From the NCBI GenBank assembly GCA_050250875.1, contig JBFWNV010000010.1, positions 62,001 to 126,000 of the forward strand: a DNA stretch of 64,000 nt. Reading direction: 5' to 3'. Shown piece after piece: positions 37,618-45,232 of the stretch. The notes beneath the pieces were generated by a model. It saw only the letters and a list, made by a program, of their open reading frames with translations. It was not told the origin of the DNA and ran no database searches. Every line of letters starts with the position of its first letter. Within the stretch, counting starts at the first letter, position 1. The DNA comes from CAWAYR01 sp050250875. GTDB taxonomy: Bacteria > Acidobacteriota > Vicinamibacteria > Vicinamibacterales > UBA2999. A program made the translations under genes and the position numbers.

Positions 37618-37707
37618 GCTCCGTGCAGGGCAGAGTTTCAGCGCTGCCCTCGAGGCAGATGTGAAGAGCTGTCCTCGAGGCAGCGCTGAAGGGCTGCCCT
37701 GCGGAGC
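37618..37707. repeat. 90-nt near-perfect palindrome between convergent genes
   Basis: Arms pair in four blocks: GCTCCG (37618-37623) with CGGAGC (37702-37707); AGGGCAG (37627-37633) with CTGCCCT (37694-37700); TTCAGCGCTGCC (37637-37648) with GGCAGCGCTGAA (37679-37690); and TCGAGGCAG (37650-37658) with CTG-t-CCTCGA (37669-37678). That is about 34 base pairs, and the loop is ATGTGAAGAG. Each arm can also fold locally through CTGCC-CTCGA-GGCAG or its near copy. The position between two converging genes fits a bidirectional terminator, although no T run follows; a REP-like or miniature mobile element is the other reading. Confidence 0.8.
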
Positions 37708-37760
37708 GGCGGGCGCTGGTCCGGACGCGATGCGGTGACCGCGCGCCCGTCGCGCGCCAC

Positions 37761-38621
37761 TCAGTGCACGACGTCCACGAGCACGACGCGCCCGTTCCCG
37801 GGCTGGAGGGGGCGACTGTTGTCGGCCACTCGGGCTTCGAAGGCCTGGATCTGGCCGCTGTCGAGCTCGATCGGGTCCGTCAGGACGAACCACTTCACGT
37901 CCTCCGTGCACGGCGGCGTGGTCAAGGAGCCGTCGTACCGGTATGACCGGTGGCTGGCCGGCAACAACGCGTCGATGTCCACCGTGATGTGCTCGTAGTG
38001 CAGCTCCTCGCCCGTGCGGTCCGGCAGCCGGCTCCAGATCGGGTCGAACGCCGCGTTGTGGGCGCCCTCCCGGATCAGCACCCCGATGACGGCCATCGCG
38101 CCGACCGCCGCGCGGTGCACCAGGTGCATCTCCATCGGGTAGCGCCGTCCCTCGAGCGTGTGCTCGCTGGGATGATGGAAGTGGTACTGCACGAGGGGAT
38201 ACGTCGTCTGCCCGACGGTCAACGTGTCGCCGTCGTCGTAGTTGACCTGAATGGTGTGGCCGTTGTTGATGCCGTCGGCCACGTGTTCGTGGTGTGCGAT
38301 CCGCAGCGTCGCCGGCGGGAACCGGAGCTGCATCGCCGGTGCCGTGCCTTCCGGTGTCGCCGCCCGGATGTCAATCGGCGACTGACGGCGGCCGTCGGCG
38401 CAGCGCGTGAAGGCGGGATCGAGGGCCCCCCAGTGTTCCGGTCCGCTTTCGCCTTCGTAATGCCATTCCGGATCGGCGTCTGCCGGCGATGCCGAGGGCC
38501 GACTCGTCGGCCGTGGCGCGGCGCACCCGGCGAGCAGCACGATCGCCGCACACGCGTGCAGCGCCGCAGGGCGGGCCCGCCAGACCGACCTGCCCTCGAA
38601 CGCATCTGGCGGCGCGCTCAT
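37761..38621 (-). CDS. Alpha-class carbonic anhydrase, lipoprotein
   Basis: A 286-residue protein with a lipobox (IVLLAGCAA, Cys near 33), so probably anchored in the periplasm. The alpha-carbonic anhydrase signature is complete: HWGAL near residue 63, RRQSPIDI, the zinc histidines in QYHFHHPSEH (about 145) and MEMHLVH, and SLTTPPCTE near the C-terminus with the Thr of the active-site network. It interconverts CO2 and bicarbonate. Its start overlaps the small Tudor-like gene (ATGA), and it is the last gene of an operon with malic enzyme and a SulP transporter, which suggests joint handling of bicarbonate. Confidence 0.93.
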   Translation of the reverse strand: MSAPPDAFEGRSVWRARPAALHACAAIVLLAGCAAPRPTSRPSASPADADPEWHYEGESGPEHWGALDPAFTRCADGRRQSPIDIRAATPEGTAPAMQLRFPPATLRIAHHEHVADGINNGHTIQVNYDDGDTLTVGQTTYPLVQYHFHHPSEHTLEGRRYPMEMHLVHRAAVGAMAVIGVLIREGAHNAAFDPIWSRLPDRTGEELHYEHITVDIDALLPASHRSYRYDGSLTTPPCTEDVKWFVLTDPIELDSGQIQAFEARVADNSRPLQPGNGRVVLVDVVH

Positions 38622-38848
38622 CGGCGGCCTGCCCGCTCGCTCGCGAGTCCGGGGGAGCGACGCGTCCGCACCACCGGGGGCTTCGGCGGCGGAGGCGTCG
38701 TCGTGGGTTCCAGGCGAACGATCGCCGTCACGAACTTCCGGACCGTGCCGTCGTCGAAGGCGATCGTCACGTGCTGCCGGGTGACCTGTACGACGTGCCC
38801 GTCGCCGTAGTCGGGCTGCCGCACGCGGTCCCCCTCGCGCACGATCAC
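38618..38848 (-). CDS. Small Tudor/KOW-like protein (76 residues)
   Basis: The first 45 residues (VREGDRVRQPDYGDGHVVQV...FDDGTVRKFV) form an SH3-like barrel pattern resembling the C-terminal Tudor domain of UvrD/PcrA helicases and similar stand-alone domains. The remainder is a Pro/Arg-rich tail. Such domains bind nucleic acid or RNA polymerase, so a role in this metabolic operon is not obvious. The GTG start at 38848 overlaps the malic enzyme stop and its stop overlaps the carbonic anhydrase start, so it is translated in tight sequence with both. Confidence 0.65.
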   Translation of the reverse strand: MIVREGDRVRQPDYGDGHVVQVTRQHVTIAFDDGTVRKFVTAIVRLEPTTTPPPPKPPVVRTRRSPGLASERAGRR

Positions 38849-40140
38849 GACGTGGCTCCCTGCGGCGCCACGGAGTGGCGGGAGACGCGTCGCTCGACGT
38901 CGGCGGGGTAGCGCGCCAGGTCCACGGTCTGGCCCGCCGCCTGCGAGCTCATCGCCGCCGCGGCGACTGCGGCCGCCACGCGTACGACCACTCTCGTGTC
39001 GAACGGCTTCGGAATCAGGTAGCGCGGACCGAAGGCGAGCACCTCGCGCGGATACAGCGCCTGGATCGATTCCGGCGCGCGTTCGTGCGCCACGCGGCGA
39101 ATCGCGTCGGTCGCGGCCAACAGCATCGCGTCGGTGATCGTCCTGGCCCGGGTATCCAGCGCGCCACGGAAGATGCCGGGGAATCCGAGGAGGTTGTTGA
39201 CCTGGTTGGGATGGTCCGATCGGCCCGTGGCGACCAGCGCATCGGGGCGGGTGGCGAGGATCGACTCGTACGGAATGTCCGGGTCGGGATTGGCCAGGGC
39301 GAACACGATCGGCTTCGCCGCCATGAGGCGCAGCAGCGACGCCGGCACGCTGTCCTTGACCGACAACCCCAGGAACACGTCGGCCCGGTCGAGTGCCTCG
39401 GTCATCGTCCGCGCCCGGGTGCGTCCGGCGAACGCGGCCTTGTACGGATTCACGTCGAGGCGCCCGGCATGGATCACGCCGCGTGAGTCGCACATCGTGA
39501 TGTGGTCAGGGGGGATCCCGAGCCTGATCAAATGGTGCCCGCTCGCAATCGCACCGGCCCCCGCGCCGCTGATGACGACTCGAACGTCGCCGACGCGCTT
39601 GCCGACGCACTCCAGAGCGTTGAGCAGCGCCGCGCCGACGATGACCGCCGTGCCGTGCTGGTCGTCGTGAAAGACCGGAATCGTCAGTCTCGCCCTCAGG
39701 GCGCGCTCGATCTCGAAGCACTCGGGCGCCTTGATGTCCTCGAGATTGATGCCACCGAACGTCGGCTGCAGCATGACGCACGCCGACACCACGTCCTCGA
39801 CGCGCTCGGCCGCCAGCTCGAGATCGAAGGCGTCGATGTCGGCGAACCGCTTGAACAGCACGGCCTTGCCCTCCATCACGGGCTTGGCGGCGGCCGGACC
39901 GATGTTTCCCAGCCCGAGCACGGCCGAGCCGTTGGTGACGACGGCCACCAGATTCGAGCGGCCGGTGTACCGGAAGACCGCCGCCGGGTCGTCGTGGATC
40001 GCCAGGCACGGCGCCGCCACTCCGGGGCTGTAGGCCAGGCTGAGATCGTCTGGCGTCTCGCAGGCCTTGGTGATGGCGAGGCCGAGCTTGCCGGCCGGGG
40101 CGGCGGCGTGCAGCGCCAACGCACGCTTCATGATGGGCAT
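38845..40140 (-). CDS. Malic enzyme (short MaeB-like, no phosphotransacetylase domain)
   Basis: A 431-residue cytoplasmic enzyme that converts malate to pyruvate and CO2 with NAD(P)+. Visible blocks are SLAYSPGVAAPCLAI, VTNGSAVLGLGNIGPAAAKPVMEGKAVLFK (the catalytic Lys lies in the PVMEGKAVL stretch), the metal-binding IKAPECFEIE and PVFHDDQHGTAVI, the nucleotide loop VVISGAGAGAIA and FALANPDPDI. It ends without the C-terminal phosphotransacetylase-like domain of long MaeB. Cofactor preference cannot be decided. It starts 18 bases after the SulP gene stop and overlaps the Tudor-like gene. Its CO2 product links it to the carbonic anhydrase downstream. Confidence 0.92.
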   Translation of the reverse strand: MPIMKRALALHAAAPAGKLGLAITKACETPDDLSLAYSPGVAAPCLAIHDDPAAVFRYTGRSNLVAVVTNGSAVLGLGNIGPAAAKPVMEGKAVLFKRFADIDAFDLELAAERVEDVVSACVMLQPTFGGINLEDIKAPECFEIERALRARLTIPVFHDDQHGTAVIVGAALLNALECVGKRVGDVRVVISGAGAGAIASGHHLIRLGIPPDHITMCDSRGVIHAGRLDVNPYKAAFAGRTRARTMTEALDRADVFLGLSVKDSVPASLLRLMAAKPIVFALANPDPDIPYESILATRPDALVATGRSDHPNQVNNLLGFPGIFRGALDTRARTITDAMLLAATDAIRRVAHERAPESIQALYPREVLAFGPRYLIPKPFDTRVVVRVAAAVAAAAMSSQAAGQTVDLARYPADVERRVSRHSVAPQGATS

Positions 40141-40158
40141 CGATCGGTTCCCTTCCCT

Positions 40159-41883
40159 CTATCGAAACGCTTCTGCGAGTTCCCCGGCGGCCGCGATCTC
40201 GCGTGAAGCGTGGAGCCGGATCTCGCGGGCGCGCGCCAGTGCGGCCTCGAAGCTGGGTGCGATGTTGCGCTCTCCGACGTGCTCGATGAACTCGGCCTGC
40301 TCGAGGAACGCCGCCGGCTGCTCGCGAGCGCCACAGAGGATGAGCGTGCGGCCGGACGCCGTCAGCCGATCGTTCAGCACCTCGATCGCGTGCAGCCCGG
40401 TCACGTCGATGGCCGTCATGTTGCGCAGTCGAAGGATCACGATGGGCGACAGCGCCGACAGGTCGGCGGTCGCATCGGCGAGCTTGTCGGTCATCCCGAA
40501 GAGGAACGGGCCGAGAATCCGCAGGATGGTCACGTCCGAGGGCACCTGGCGGTCCTGCAGGAGGTGCACGCGGCCCTCTTCGATGTCCTCCGCGGTGAGG
40601 GTCGAGACGATGGTCGTGTCCGTCACCCGGTAGATGTAGAGCAGCGCGGCGAGCGCCATGCCGACTTCGACCGCCAGCGTGAGATCCGCCATGACGGTCA
40701 GCGCGAACGTCAGGAGCCAGACCGACTTGTCGGCCCACTCCAGGCGCCAGATGCTCCCGATCTCCCCCCACTCGCCCATGTTGTAGGCGACGACGAACAG
40801 CACGGCGGCGAGCGTGGCCAGGGGCACGTGCGTCGCGAGGGGCGCCAGCAGGAGCACCACGATCAGGAGCGTCAGCGCGTGGACGAGTCCTGACACCGGT
40901 GTCCGCGCGCCAGACCGGAAGTTCGTCGCGGTGCGGGCAATCGCGCCTGTCACCGGAATGCCGCCCACGAGGGGCGTCAGCAGGTTCGCGACGCCCTGCC
41001 CCATGAGTTCCGCGCTCGAGTTGTGCCGATCCCCGGTCATCGAGTCGGCCACCACGGCCGAGAGCAGGCTCTCAACCGCCGCGAGCAGCGCCACCGTGAG
41101 GGCCGCCGGCAGCAGAGGCAGCAGGAGGTCGAATCGAAACGTCGGGATCTCGACGTTCGGCAGACCGCTCGGAATGCCACCGAACTTCGAGCCAATCGTC
41201 TCCACGGGCAGCCCGAGGGCGGCGACCGCGACGGTGGCGGCGACGAGTGCCACGATGGAACCAGGGATGCGCTTGACGAATCGCGGGACGACGAGCAGCA
41301 GCGCCAGCGATCCGACGGCCAGCGCCGTGGCCGTCGGGTTCCAGCGTGACAGGCCGGCGACGAGGGCCTCCATCCGGCCGAAGAACTCGCTGGGCGGATC
41401 GGGAATCCCGAGCCCGAGGAAGTCCTTGATCTGCGTGCTGGCGATGAGCAGGGCGATGCCGTTGGTGAAGCCGATGACGACCGGTCGCGGGATGAACCGC
41501 ACGGCCCTGCCGAGCCCGGTGATCGCCAGGAAGATCAGGATGACGCCGGCCATCATCGTGACCATGAGCAGGCCCGACAGCCCGTGCGCCGCGATGATGC
41601 CGGCGACGATGACGACGAAGGCACCGGTGGGGCCGCTCACCTGGATGCTCGACCCGCCCACCAGCGACACCACGAACCCGCCGAGGATGGCCGTATAGAT
41701 GCCGGCTTGCGGCGACGCGCCGGAGGCGATGCCGAACGCCATCGCCAGCGGAAGGGCGACGACTCCCACCGTGACGCCCGCGATGAGATCGGCCAGCAAC
41801 GTGCTCCGGTCGTAACCGGCCAGCATCTCGAGCAGCTTCGGTCGCCAGGTCGACCAGGGAACGTCGGGCAGGCGAGGCGTCAT
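40159..41883 (-). CDS. SulP family anion transporter with STAS domain
   Basis: A 574-residue protein with 10-14 membrane helices and a C-terminal STAS domain (about 440-560, with VILRLRNMTAIDVTGLHAIEVL). The SulP signature appears as LIAGVTVGVVALPLAMAFGIASGASPQAGIYTAI (about 30-65), together with SIQVSGPTGAFVVIV and SSAELMGQGVANLLTPLVGGIPVTGAIARTATNFRSGARTP. SulP proteins carry sulfate, bicarbonate or C4-dicarboxylates. The malic enzyme and carbonic anhydrase of the same operon argue for bicarbonate or malate rather than sulfate, by inference. The start overlaps the ArsR stop (ATGA), so regulator and transporter are coupled. Confidence 0.92.
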   Translation of the reverse strand: MTPRLPDVPWSTWRPKLLEMLAGYDRSTLLADLIAGVTVGVVALPLAMAFGIASGASPQAGIYTAILGGFVVSLVGGSSIQVSGPTGAFVVIVAGIIAAHGLSGLLMVTMMAGVILIFLAITGLGRAVRFIPRPVVIGFTNGIALLIASTQIKDFLGLGIPDPPSEFFGRMEALVAGLSRWNPTATALAVGSLALLLVVPRFVKRIPGSIVALVAATVAVAALGLPVETIGSKFGGIPSGLPNVEIPTFRFDLLLPLLPAALTVALLAAVESLLSAVVADSMTGDRHNSSAELMGQGVANLLTPLVGGIPVTGAIARTATNFRSGARTPVSGLVHALTLLIVVLLLAPLATHVPLATLAAVLFVVAYNMGEWGEIGSIWRLEWADKSVWLLTFALTVMADLTLAVEVGMALAALLYIYRVTDTTIVSTLTAEDIEEGRVHLLQDRQVPSDVTILRILGPFLFGMTDKLADATADLSALSPIVILRLRNMTAIDVTGLHAIEVLNDRLTASGRTLILCGAREQPAAFLEQAEFIEHVGERNIAPSFEAALARAREIRLHASREIAAAGELAEAFR

Positions 41884-42221
41884 ACCGAGCGGCCGTCGTC
41901 GGCCTGCAGCGCATCGAGGATCTCGGCGCTCTGCTTGAGATGCGCGTCGAAGTACCGCTTGAGCAGGTCGAGCACCTCGACGAGCACCGGATCGCGCAGC
42001 GAGTAGTGGACCTGGTTGCCGGCCTTCCGGCTGACCACGACCTGCTTCGTACGGAGGACCGCCAGGTGCTGCGAGAGATTGGCGGGCTCCACCGGCACGT
42101 GCGTGAGCAGCGCGCCCGCCGTCATCTCGCCGTCCCGCAGGGCTTCGACGACGGCGATGCGTGTCGGATGGGCCAGTGCCTGGAAGATGTCGGCCTTGAA
42201 GACCCGGAGCGGTGAGTTCAC
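41880..42221 (-). CDS. ArsR family winged-helix regulator of the SulP operon
   Basis: A 113-residue protein: FQALAHPTRIAVVEALRDGEM (helices 1-2), VPVEPANLSQHLAVLRTKQVVVSRKAG (recognition helix and wing), then a C-terminal dimer helix. It contains no cysteine, so it is not an arsenic- or persulfide-type Cys sensor. ArsR proteins like this often sit next to SulP genes. It opens with GTG at 42221, which coincides with the predicted transcription start, so the mRNA may be leaderless. The promoter overlaps repeated CGAAATAT motifs that are probably its own operator. A related ArsR C-terminus occurs in the chimera at 59959-60420. Confidence 0.88.
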   Translation of the reverse strand: MNSPLRVFKADIFQALAHPTRIAVVEALRDGEMTAGALLTHVPVEPANLSQHLAVLRTKQVVVSRKAGNQVHYSLRDPVLVEVLDLLKRYFDAHLKQSAEILDALQADDGRSV

Positions 42222-42227
42222 GCTCTT

Positions 42228-42256
42228 ATTGTATTCGATATTTCGATATTTCGAAA
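42228..42256 (-). promoter_or_regulatory. Promoter and probable ArsR operator of the SulP operon
   Basis: In an AT-rich island, the minus strand shows TTTCGA (42256-42251), a 17-base spacer and TACAAT (42233-42228), which matches the sigma-70 -10 consensus in five of six bases. The spacer holds CGAAATAT repeated in tandem at 8-base spacing. Transcription would start at or within one base of the GTG start codon. Overlap of repeat and promoter fits repression by the ArsR product. Confidence 0.6.
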
Positions 42257-42346
42257 ATTCGCACCACGAACACACCGGGCCGGCTCCGCCCGGCGCCACG
42301 GATGGCGCCGGGAACAGACGTCGTGAGACAGGAGCGGCGGCTGCGT

Positions 42347-43045
42347 CTAACCGACGACAGCCGTCGATGCCGCCCGCGGGAACAGGATGTTGTTCTCGAG
42401 GTGTACGTGCAGATGCATCTCGCGCTCCAGCTCGGCCAGGCCGTAGTACAGCCCCCGGAACGTCGGACACGCCCATTCGGGCGGCGTGTAATCGCCGGTG
42501 AGTTCACGCATGCGCGCCAGCGCCCGGCCGGCGTCGTCGTGTTCGGCTTCCATCACGGCGATCGGCTGGTCGATCCATGAGGCGGCCGCCGACTCTCCCG
42601 CTTCGGCGGCGACGATGGCCGGAAACAGCAGCCTGTCCTCCTTGGCCATGTGTTGCAGCAGGTCGTCCTGAAGTTCGGTCAGCGTGGCCTGCAAGGGGTG
42701 CAGCGTCTGTGGCAGGTGATCGCCGTGGCGGCTGACGACCTTCGCCATCATGGCCGCGAGGCGCGGCAGTTCCTCGCGCAGCGGTCCGTGGAACCGCTGC
42801 TGGATGTGCGCGACCAGATCGCACAGCGGCGCCGTCTGCCAGTTGCGGTCGGCACCGCCGTCGGTGGTCACCGTCTGCAGCCTGGCCACGAGCAGGTCGA
42901 CGTCGATCCCACGCTCGGCGCACGCGTCGGCGAGCGGGCGCTTTCCGCCGCAGCAGAAGTCGAGGCCGTACTCCTGGAAGATTCTGATGGTGGCGGGCGC
43001 CTCGGTCGCCACCGTCGACACATGGGAATTCCTGTTGATGGTCAT
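42347..43045 (-). CDS. RIC / ScdA / YtfE di-iron protein (repair of iron centres)
   Basis: A 232-residue protein. The N-terminal ScdA domain has the DFCCGG motif (about residue 30). The hemerythrin-like domain carries the di-iron ligands in FHGPLREELPRL, VSRHGDHLP, MAKEDRLLFPAI, VMEAEHDDAGRAL and MHLHVHLENNILFPR. RIC proteins repair iron-sulfur clusters damaged by nitric oxide or peroxide, and some reduce NO. The ATG at 43045 has GGAGG at good spacing; a GTG one codon earlier is possible. It is divergent from a Crp/Fnr gene with the TTGCG-N4-CGCAA box between, and lies next to a NirK-type gene, consistent with nitrosative-stress response. Confidence 0.92.
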   Translation of the reverse strand: MTINRNSHVSTVATEAPATIRIFQEYGLDFCCGGKRPLADACAERGIDVDLLVARLQTVTTDGGADRNWQTAPLCDLVAHIQQRFHGPLREELPRLAAMMAKVVSRHGDHLPQTLHPLQATLTELQDDLLQHMAKEDRLLFPAIVAAEAGESAAASWIDQPIAVMEAEHDDAGRALARMRELTGDYTPPEWACPTFRGLYYGLAELEREMHLHVHLENNILFPRAASTAVVG

Positions 43046-43139
43046 CACTCCGCCTCCGGCGCCGCAGATGAGCCATGGGCCACGGGCCCGGTTTTCCTGC
43101 GGCTTCGGCTCACCCTATCAGGCGCCGTCCCGGCATTCG

Positions 43140-43153
43140 TTGCGCGAGCGCAA
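43140..43153 (-). promoter_or_regulatory. Crp/Fnr-type box TTGCG-CGAG-CGCAA between RIC and its regulator
   Basis: This perfect 5-N4-5 palindrome has its centre at 43146.5. On the minus strand a TAGGGT hexamer at 43117-43112 implies a start near 43105, placing the centre at exactly -41.5, the class II activator position, 60 bases before the RIC start codon. On the plus strand the same site lies over the likely promoter of the regulator, which suggests autorepression. The half-site resembles that reported for NnrR-type NO-responsive regulators (from memory). Confidence 0.6.
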
Positions 43154-43172
43154 GGTTGCGTACCATACGCGG

Positions 43173-43853
43173 ATGGATCCGATGCGGTCGCGCATCTTCG
43201 ACGGTTTGACCGAGATGGAGCGCCGCCAGTGGCTCGACGCGGCGCGGCGCCTCGACGCCGGTCGTAACGAGGTCGTGGCGCGCCAGGGCGAGCCGGTTCG
43301 GGCGTTCGCGCTGGTCGAGTCCGGACTGTTGAAGCTCTCGCAGCTCGCGCCCGACGGCCATGAGCTCATCGTCCGCTTCGTGGGACCGGGCGAGCCGTTC
43401 GGCGGCATCGCCGTGCTGGCCGCGGCAGCCTACCCGGTGACGGCCGTCGCGCTGGAACCAACCCGCATGCTGGCCTGGCCGGCCGAGACGCTGCAGCCGC
43501 TGCTCGACCGTTTTCCGCAGGTACGGCTGAACATCACCCGCGAGATCGCATCGCACATGACCGACGCGCTGACGCGTGTGCGCGAGCTCACGACCGAGCG
43601 CGTCAGCCAGCGTCTGGCCCACACGCTGCTGCGGCTGATGCGCCAGACCGGCACGCCGGTGCCCGACGGCGTGCTGATCGCGCACCCCCTGACCCGCCAG
43701 GAGTTCGCCGATCTCACCGGGACGACGCTCTACACCGTGAGCCGAACGCTCTCACGCTGGCAGGCGCAGGGGATCGTGCGGTCGACGCGCCGCCAGCTGC
43801 TGGTTCGGGCGCCCAAACGGCTCGAGGCGCTCAGTCGCGGGGCGGACGACTAG
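43173..43853 (+). CDS. Crp/Fnr family transcriptional regulator (Cys-less, NnrR/DNR-like)
   Basis: A 226-residue protein. A cyclic-nucleotide-binding fold (about residues 20-120, with GEPVRAFALVESGLLKLSQL and IVRFVGPGEPFGGIAVL) is joined by a long helix to a winged helix. The winged-helix recognition part reads LTRQEFADLTGTTLYTVSRTLSRW (about 175-200). It contains no cysteine, so it cannot hold an Fnr iron-sulfur cluster; DNR/NnrR-type members sense NO, often through haem. The RIC, NirK-type and cytochrome genes around it support that role, as inference. Its C-terminal 23 bases overlap the convergent DUF3079 gene. Confidence 0.88.
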   Translation: MDPMRSRIFDGLTEMERRQWLDAARRLDAGRNEVVARQGEPVRAFALVESGLLKLSQLAPDGHELIVRFVGPGEPFGGIAVLAAAAYPVTAVALEPTRMLAWPAETLQPLLDRFPQVRLNITREIASHMTDALTRVRELTTERVSQRLAHTLLRLMRQTGTPVPDGVLIAHPLTRQEFADLTGTTLYTVSRTLSRWQAQGIVRSTRRQLLVRAPKRLEALSRGADD

Positions 43854-44043
43854 CCGTGGTTCGTTCCGCCCAGTCGAGCCACTCCTGGCCGAACAGCTCC
43901 TTGGGATGCGGTGTGCGGATGGCGCCGTTGCCACAAGCGAGGTCCTCGGCAGGACAGTACCGGTCGCAGCCCCAGCACACGCGTTCGGGATGGGGCGGGT
44001 TCAGCATCGCTGGAGCATCGACCTTGCCCCGTTCAGTCTTCAT
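43831..44043 (-). CDS. DUF3079 family protein (70 residues)
   Basis: The sequence HPERVCWGCDRYCPAEDLACGNGAIRTPHPKELFGQEW is the DUF3079 core, with four cysteines suited to metal or Fe-S binding and the conserved LFGxxW. No function is established. The ATG at 44043 lies only four bases after the start site predicted from the upstream Crp/Fnr box, so it may be translated nearly leaderless. It belongs to the NO-type regulon by promoter position and overlaps the regulator gene convergently. Confidence 0.85.
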   Translation of the reverse strand: MKTERGKVDAPAMLNPPHPERVCWGCDRYCPAEDLACGNGAIRTPHPKELFGQEWLDWAERTTASRPPRD

Positions 44044-44081
44044 ACCGACATCCAGTCTACGGTGGCGGCGATCTCGGCACG

Positions 44082-44095
44082 TTGCGCTGGCGCAA
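44082..44095 (-). promoter_or_regulatory. Crp/Fnr-type box TTGCG-CTGG-CGCAA upstream of DUF3079
   Basis: This is a perfect 5-N4-5 palindrome, centred at 44088.5 and sharing its half-sites with the box at 43140-43153. A TAGACT hexamer at 44059-44054 puts the start site at 44047, so the centre is at -41.5. Two boxes of the same sequence at the same distance from TA---T hexamers are unlikely to be chance, and they support one activator for RIC and DUF3079. Confidence 0.6.
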
Positions 44096-44118
44096 GGTGC
44101 GGCGGGGACGGCAGACCG

Positions 44119-45087
44119 CTACGGGGACGTGACGAACTTCACGGCGAAGCCCCAGGGCAGATGCCCGAGCTGGTCGTGGTCCACGAACACGAACTCGCCG
44201 GCCTCGGGAATACGGAAGTCGAGCACGGCGCCACCGCCGGGAGGCACGGCGTAGGTCTGCACCTGGCGCGTCACCAGGCTCCCGTCCACGACGGTGTCGA
44301 ACAGCGAGCCCACGACGTGCGCCGCGGCCGTGCCCGGTCCGACGTTCACGAAATGCACCCGCACGAGGTCGCCGGCCGCCACGGTCACCGGTTCCGGCGC
44401 GAGGCTGCCGTTGAACGTCCGGAACTCGGCATCGTTCCTCTGCATGCGGCGCGTGTCGAGGCCGGCGATCGCGCCGTCCGGGTCGCGTTCGCCGAAGAGC
44501 GCGGCCTCGACCACGACCAACTCGCGGGCCGGCGGCAGCGGCGTGCGCGGGTGCACGATCATCGCCCCGTGCATGCCGCTCTTGATGTGGACGTCGGTGA
44601 CCGGGCCCGCCGAGCAGTGGTACATGAACGCGCCGGCAGCCGTGGCCACGCCCTCGACGACCAGCGTCGTGCCCGGTTCGGTCGGGCCGTACTTGCGCGC
44701 GTCGATCGACAGGGCGTGCGTGTCGAGGCCGTGAGCGATGGCCGCGCCGTTGGTGAGGCGAATCCGCACCCGGTCGCCCTCGCAGACCTCGAGGGTCGGC
44801 CCGGGCAGACGCCCGTCGTAGGTCCAGGCCGGCACGGTCGTGCCGACGCCAACGTCCACGACGGCCTCTCGAGCGGTGAGCTCGAAGGTCTTCGTGGCGG
44901 GGCCGGCGCACGTGGCTCCCTGTCCGGCGAGCGGCGCCATCGCACCCGCGACCAGGGGCTCGGCCACGGTCGCCGGCACGGCAGCCGAGGCGCCGCCGGC
45001 CGGCCGCGCGGCGTCAGGTGGCGGCGTGCGGCACGCGCACATCACAACAGCCAGCGCGGCGACTCCGCACGACCTGGTCAGACGCAT
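44119..45087 (-). CDS. nirK: NirK-type copper nitrite reductase (two-domain multicopper protein)
   Basis: A 322-residue exported protein with a lipobox-like N-terminus (AALAVVMCAC). The first cupredoxin domain has AHGLDTHAL (type-1 His, catalytic Asp and type-2 His) and FMYHCSAG...VHIKSGMHG (type-2 His next to type-1 Cys, then type-1 His and Met). The second domain retains AAAHVVG and VDHDQLGH, matching the catalytic His and third type-2 His. All expected ligands are therefore present for reduction of nitrite to NO. Sequence around them is divergent, so a related oxidase is possible. It is divergent from a multihaem cytochrome that could donate electrons, and close to RIC and a Crp/Fnr regulator. 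Confidence 0.8.
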   Translation of the reverse strand: MRLTRSCGVAALAVVMCACRTPPPDAARPAGGASAAVPATVAEPLVAGAMAPLAGQGATCAGPATKTFELTAREAVVDVGVGTTVPAWTYDGRLPGPTLEVCEGDRVRIRLTNGAAIAHGLDTHALSIDARKYGPTEPGTTLVVEGVATAAGAFMYHCSAGPVTDVHIKSGMHGAMIVHPRTPLPPARELVVVEAALFGERDPDGAIAGLDTRRMQRNDAEFRTFNGSLAPEPVTVAAGDLVRVHFVNVGPGTAAAHVVGSLFDTVVDGSLVTRQVQTYAVPPGGGAVLDFRIPEAGEFVFVDHDQLGHLPWGFAVKFVTSP

Positions 45088-45165
45088 CGCGTACTCCACA
45101 GGCACGGCTTGCAACGCCCTCCACGTCGGGCTGTCCCGACTGTCGTCGAGTTCGCCATGCGGGCA

Positions 45166-45181
45166 TATGACGACCGTCATA
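45166..45181. promoter_or_regulatory. Crp/Fnr-type palindrome TATGAC-GACC-GTCATA between NirK and the cytochrome
   Basis: A perfect 6-N4-6 inverted repeat lies in the 145-bp divergent gap. Towards the cytochrome, TAGCAT at 45204-45209 is about 42 bases from the centre. Towards NirK, GACAGT falls at the matching position. The site could therefore activate both genes. It shares half-sites with the box at 26897-26912 but differs from the TTGCG boxes, so two Crp/Fnr-type regulators may be involved. Confidence 0.55.
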
Positions 45182-45232
45182 ACGGGACGGGAGCACCCGC
45201 AGCTAGCATCTCGACCGGCAGTCGGAGGGCCG

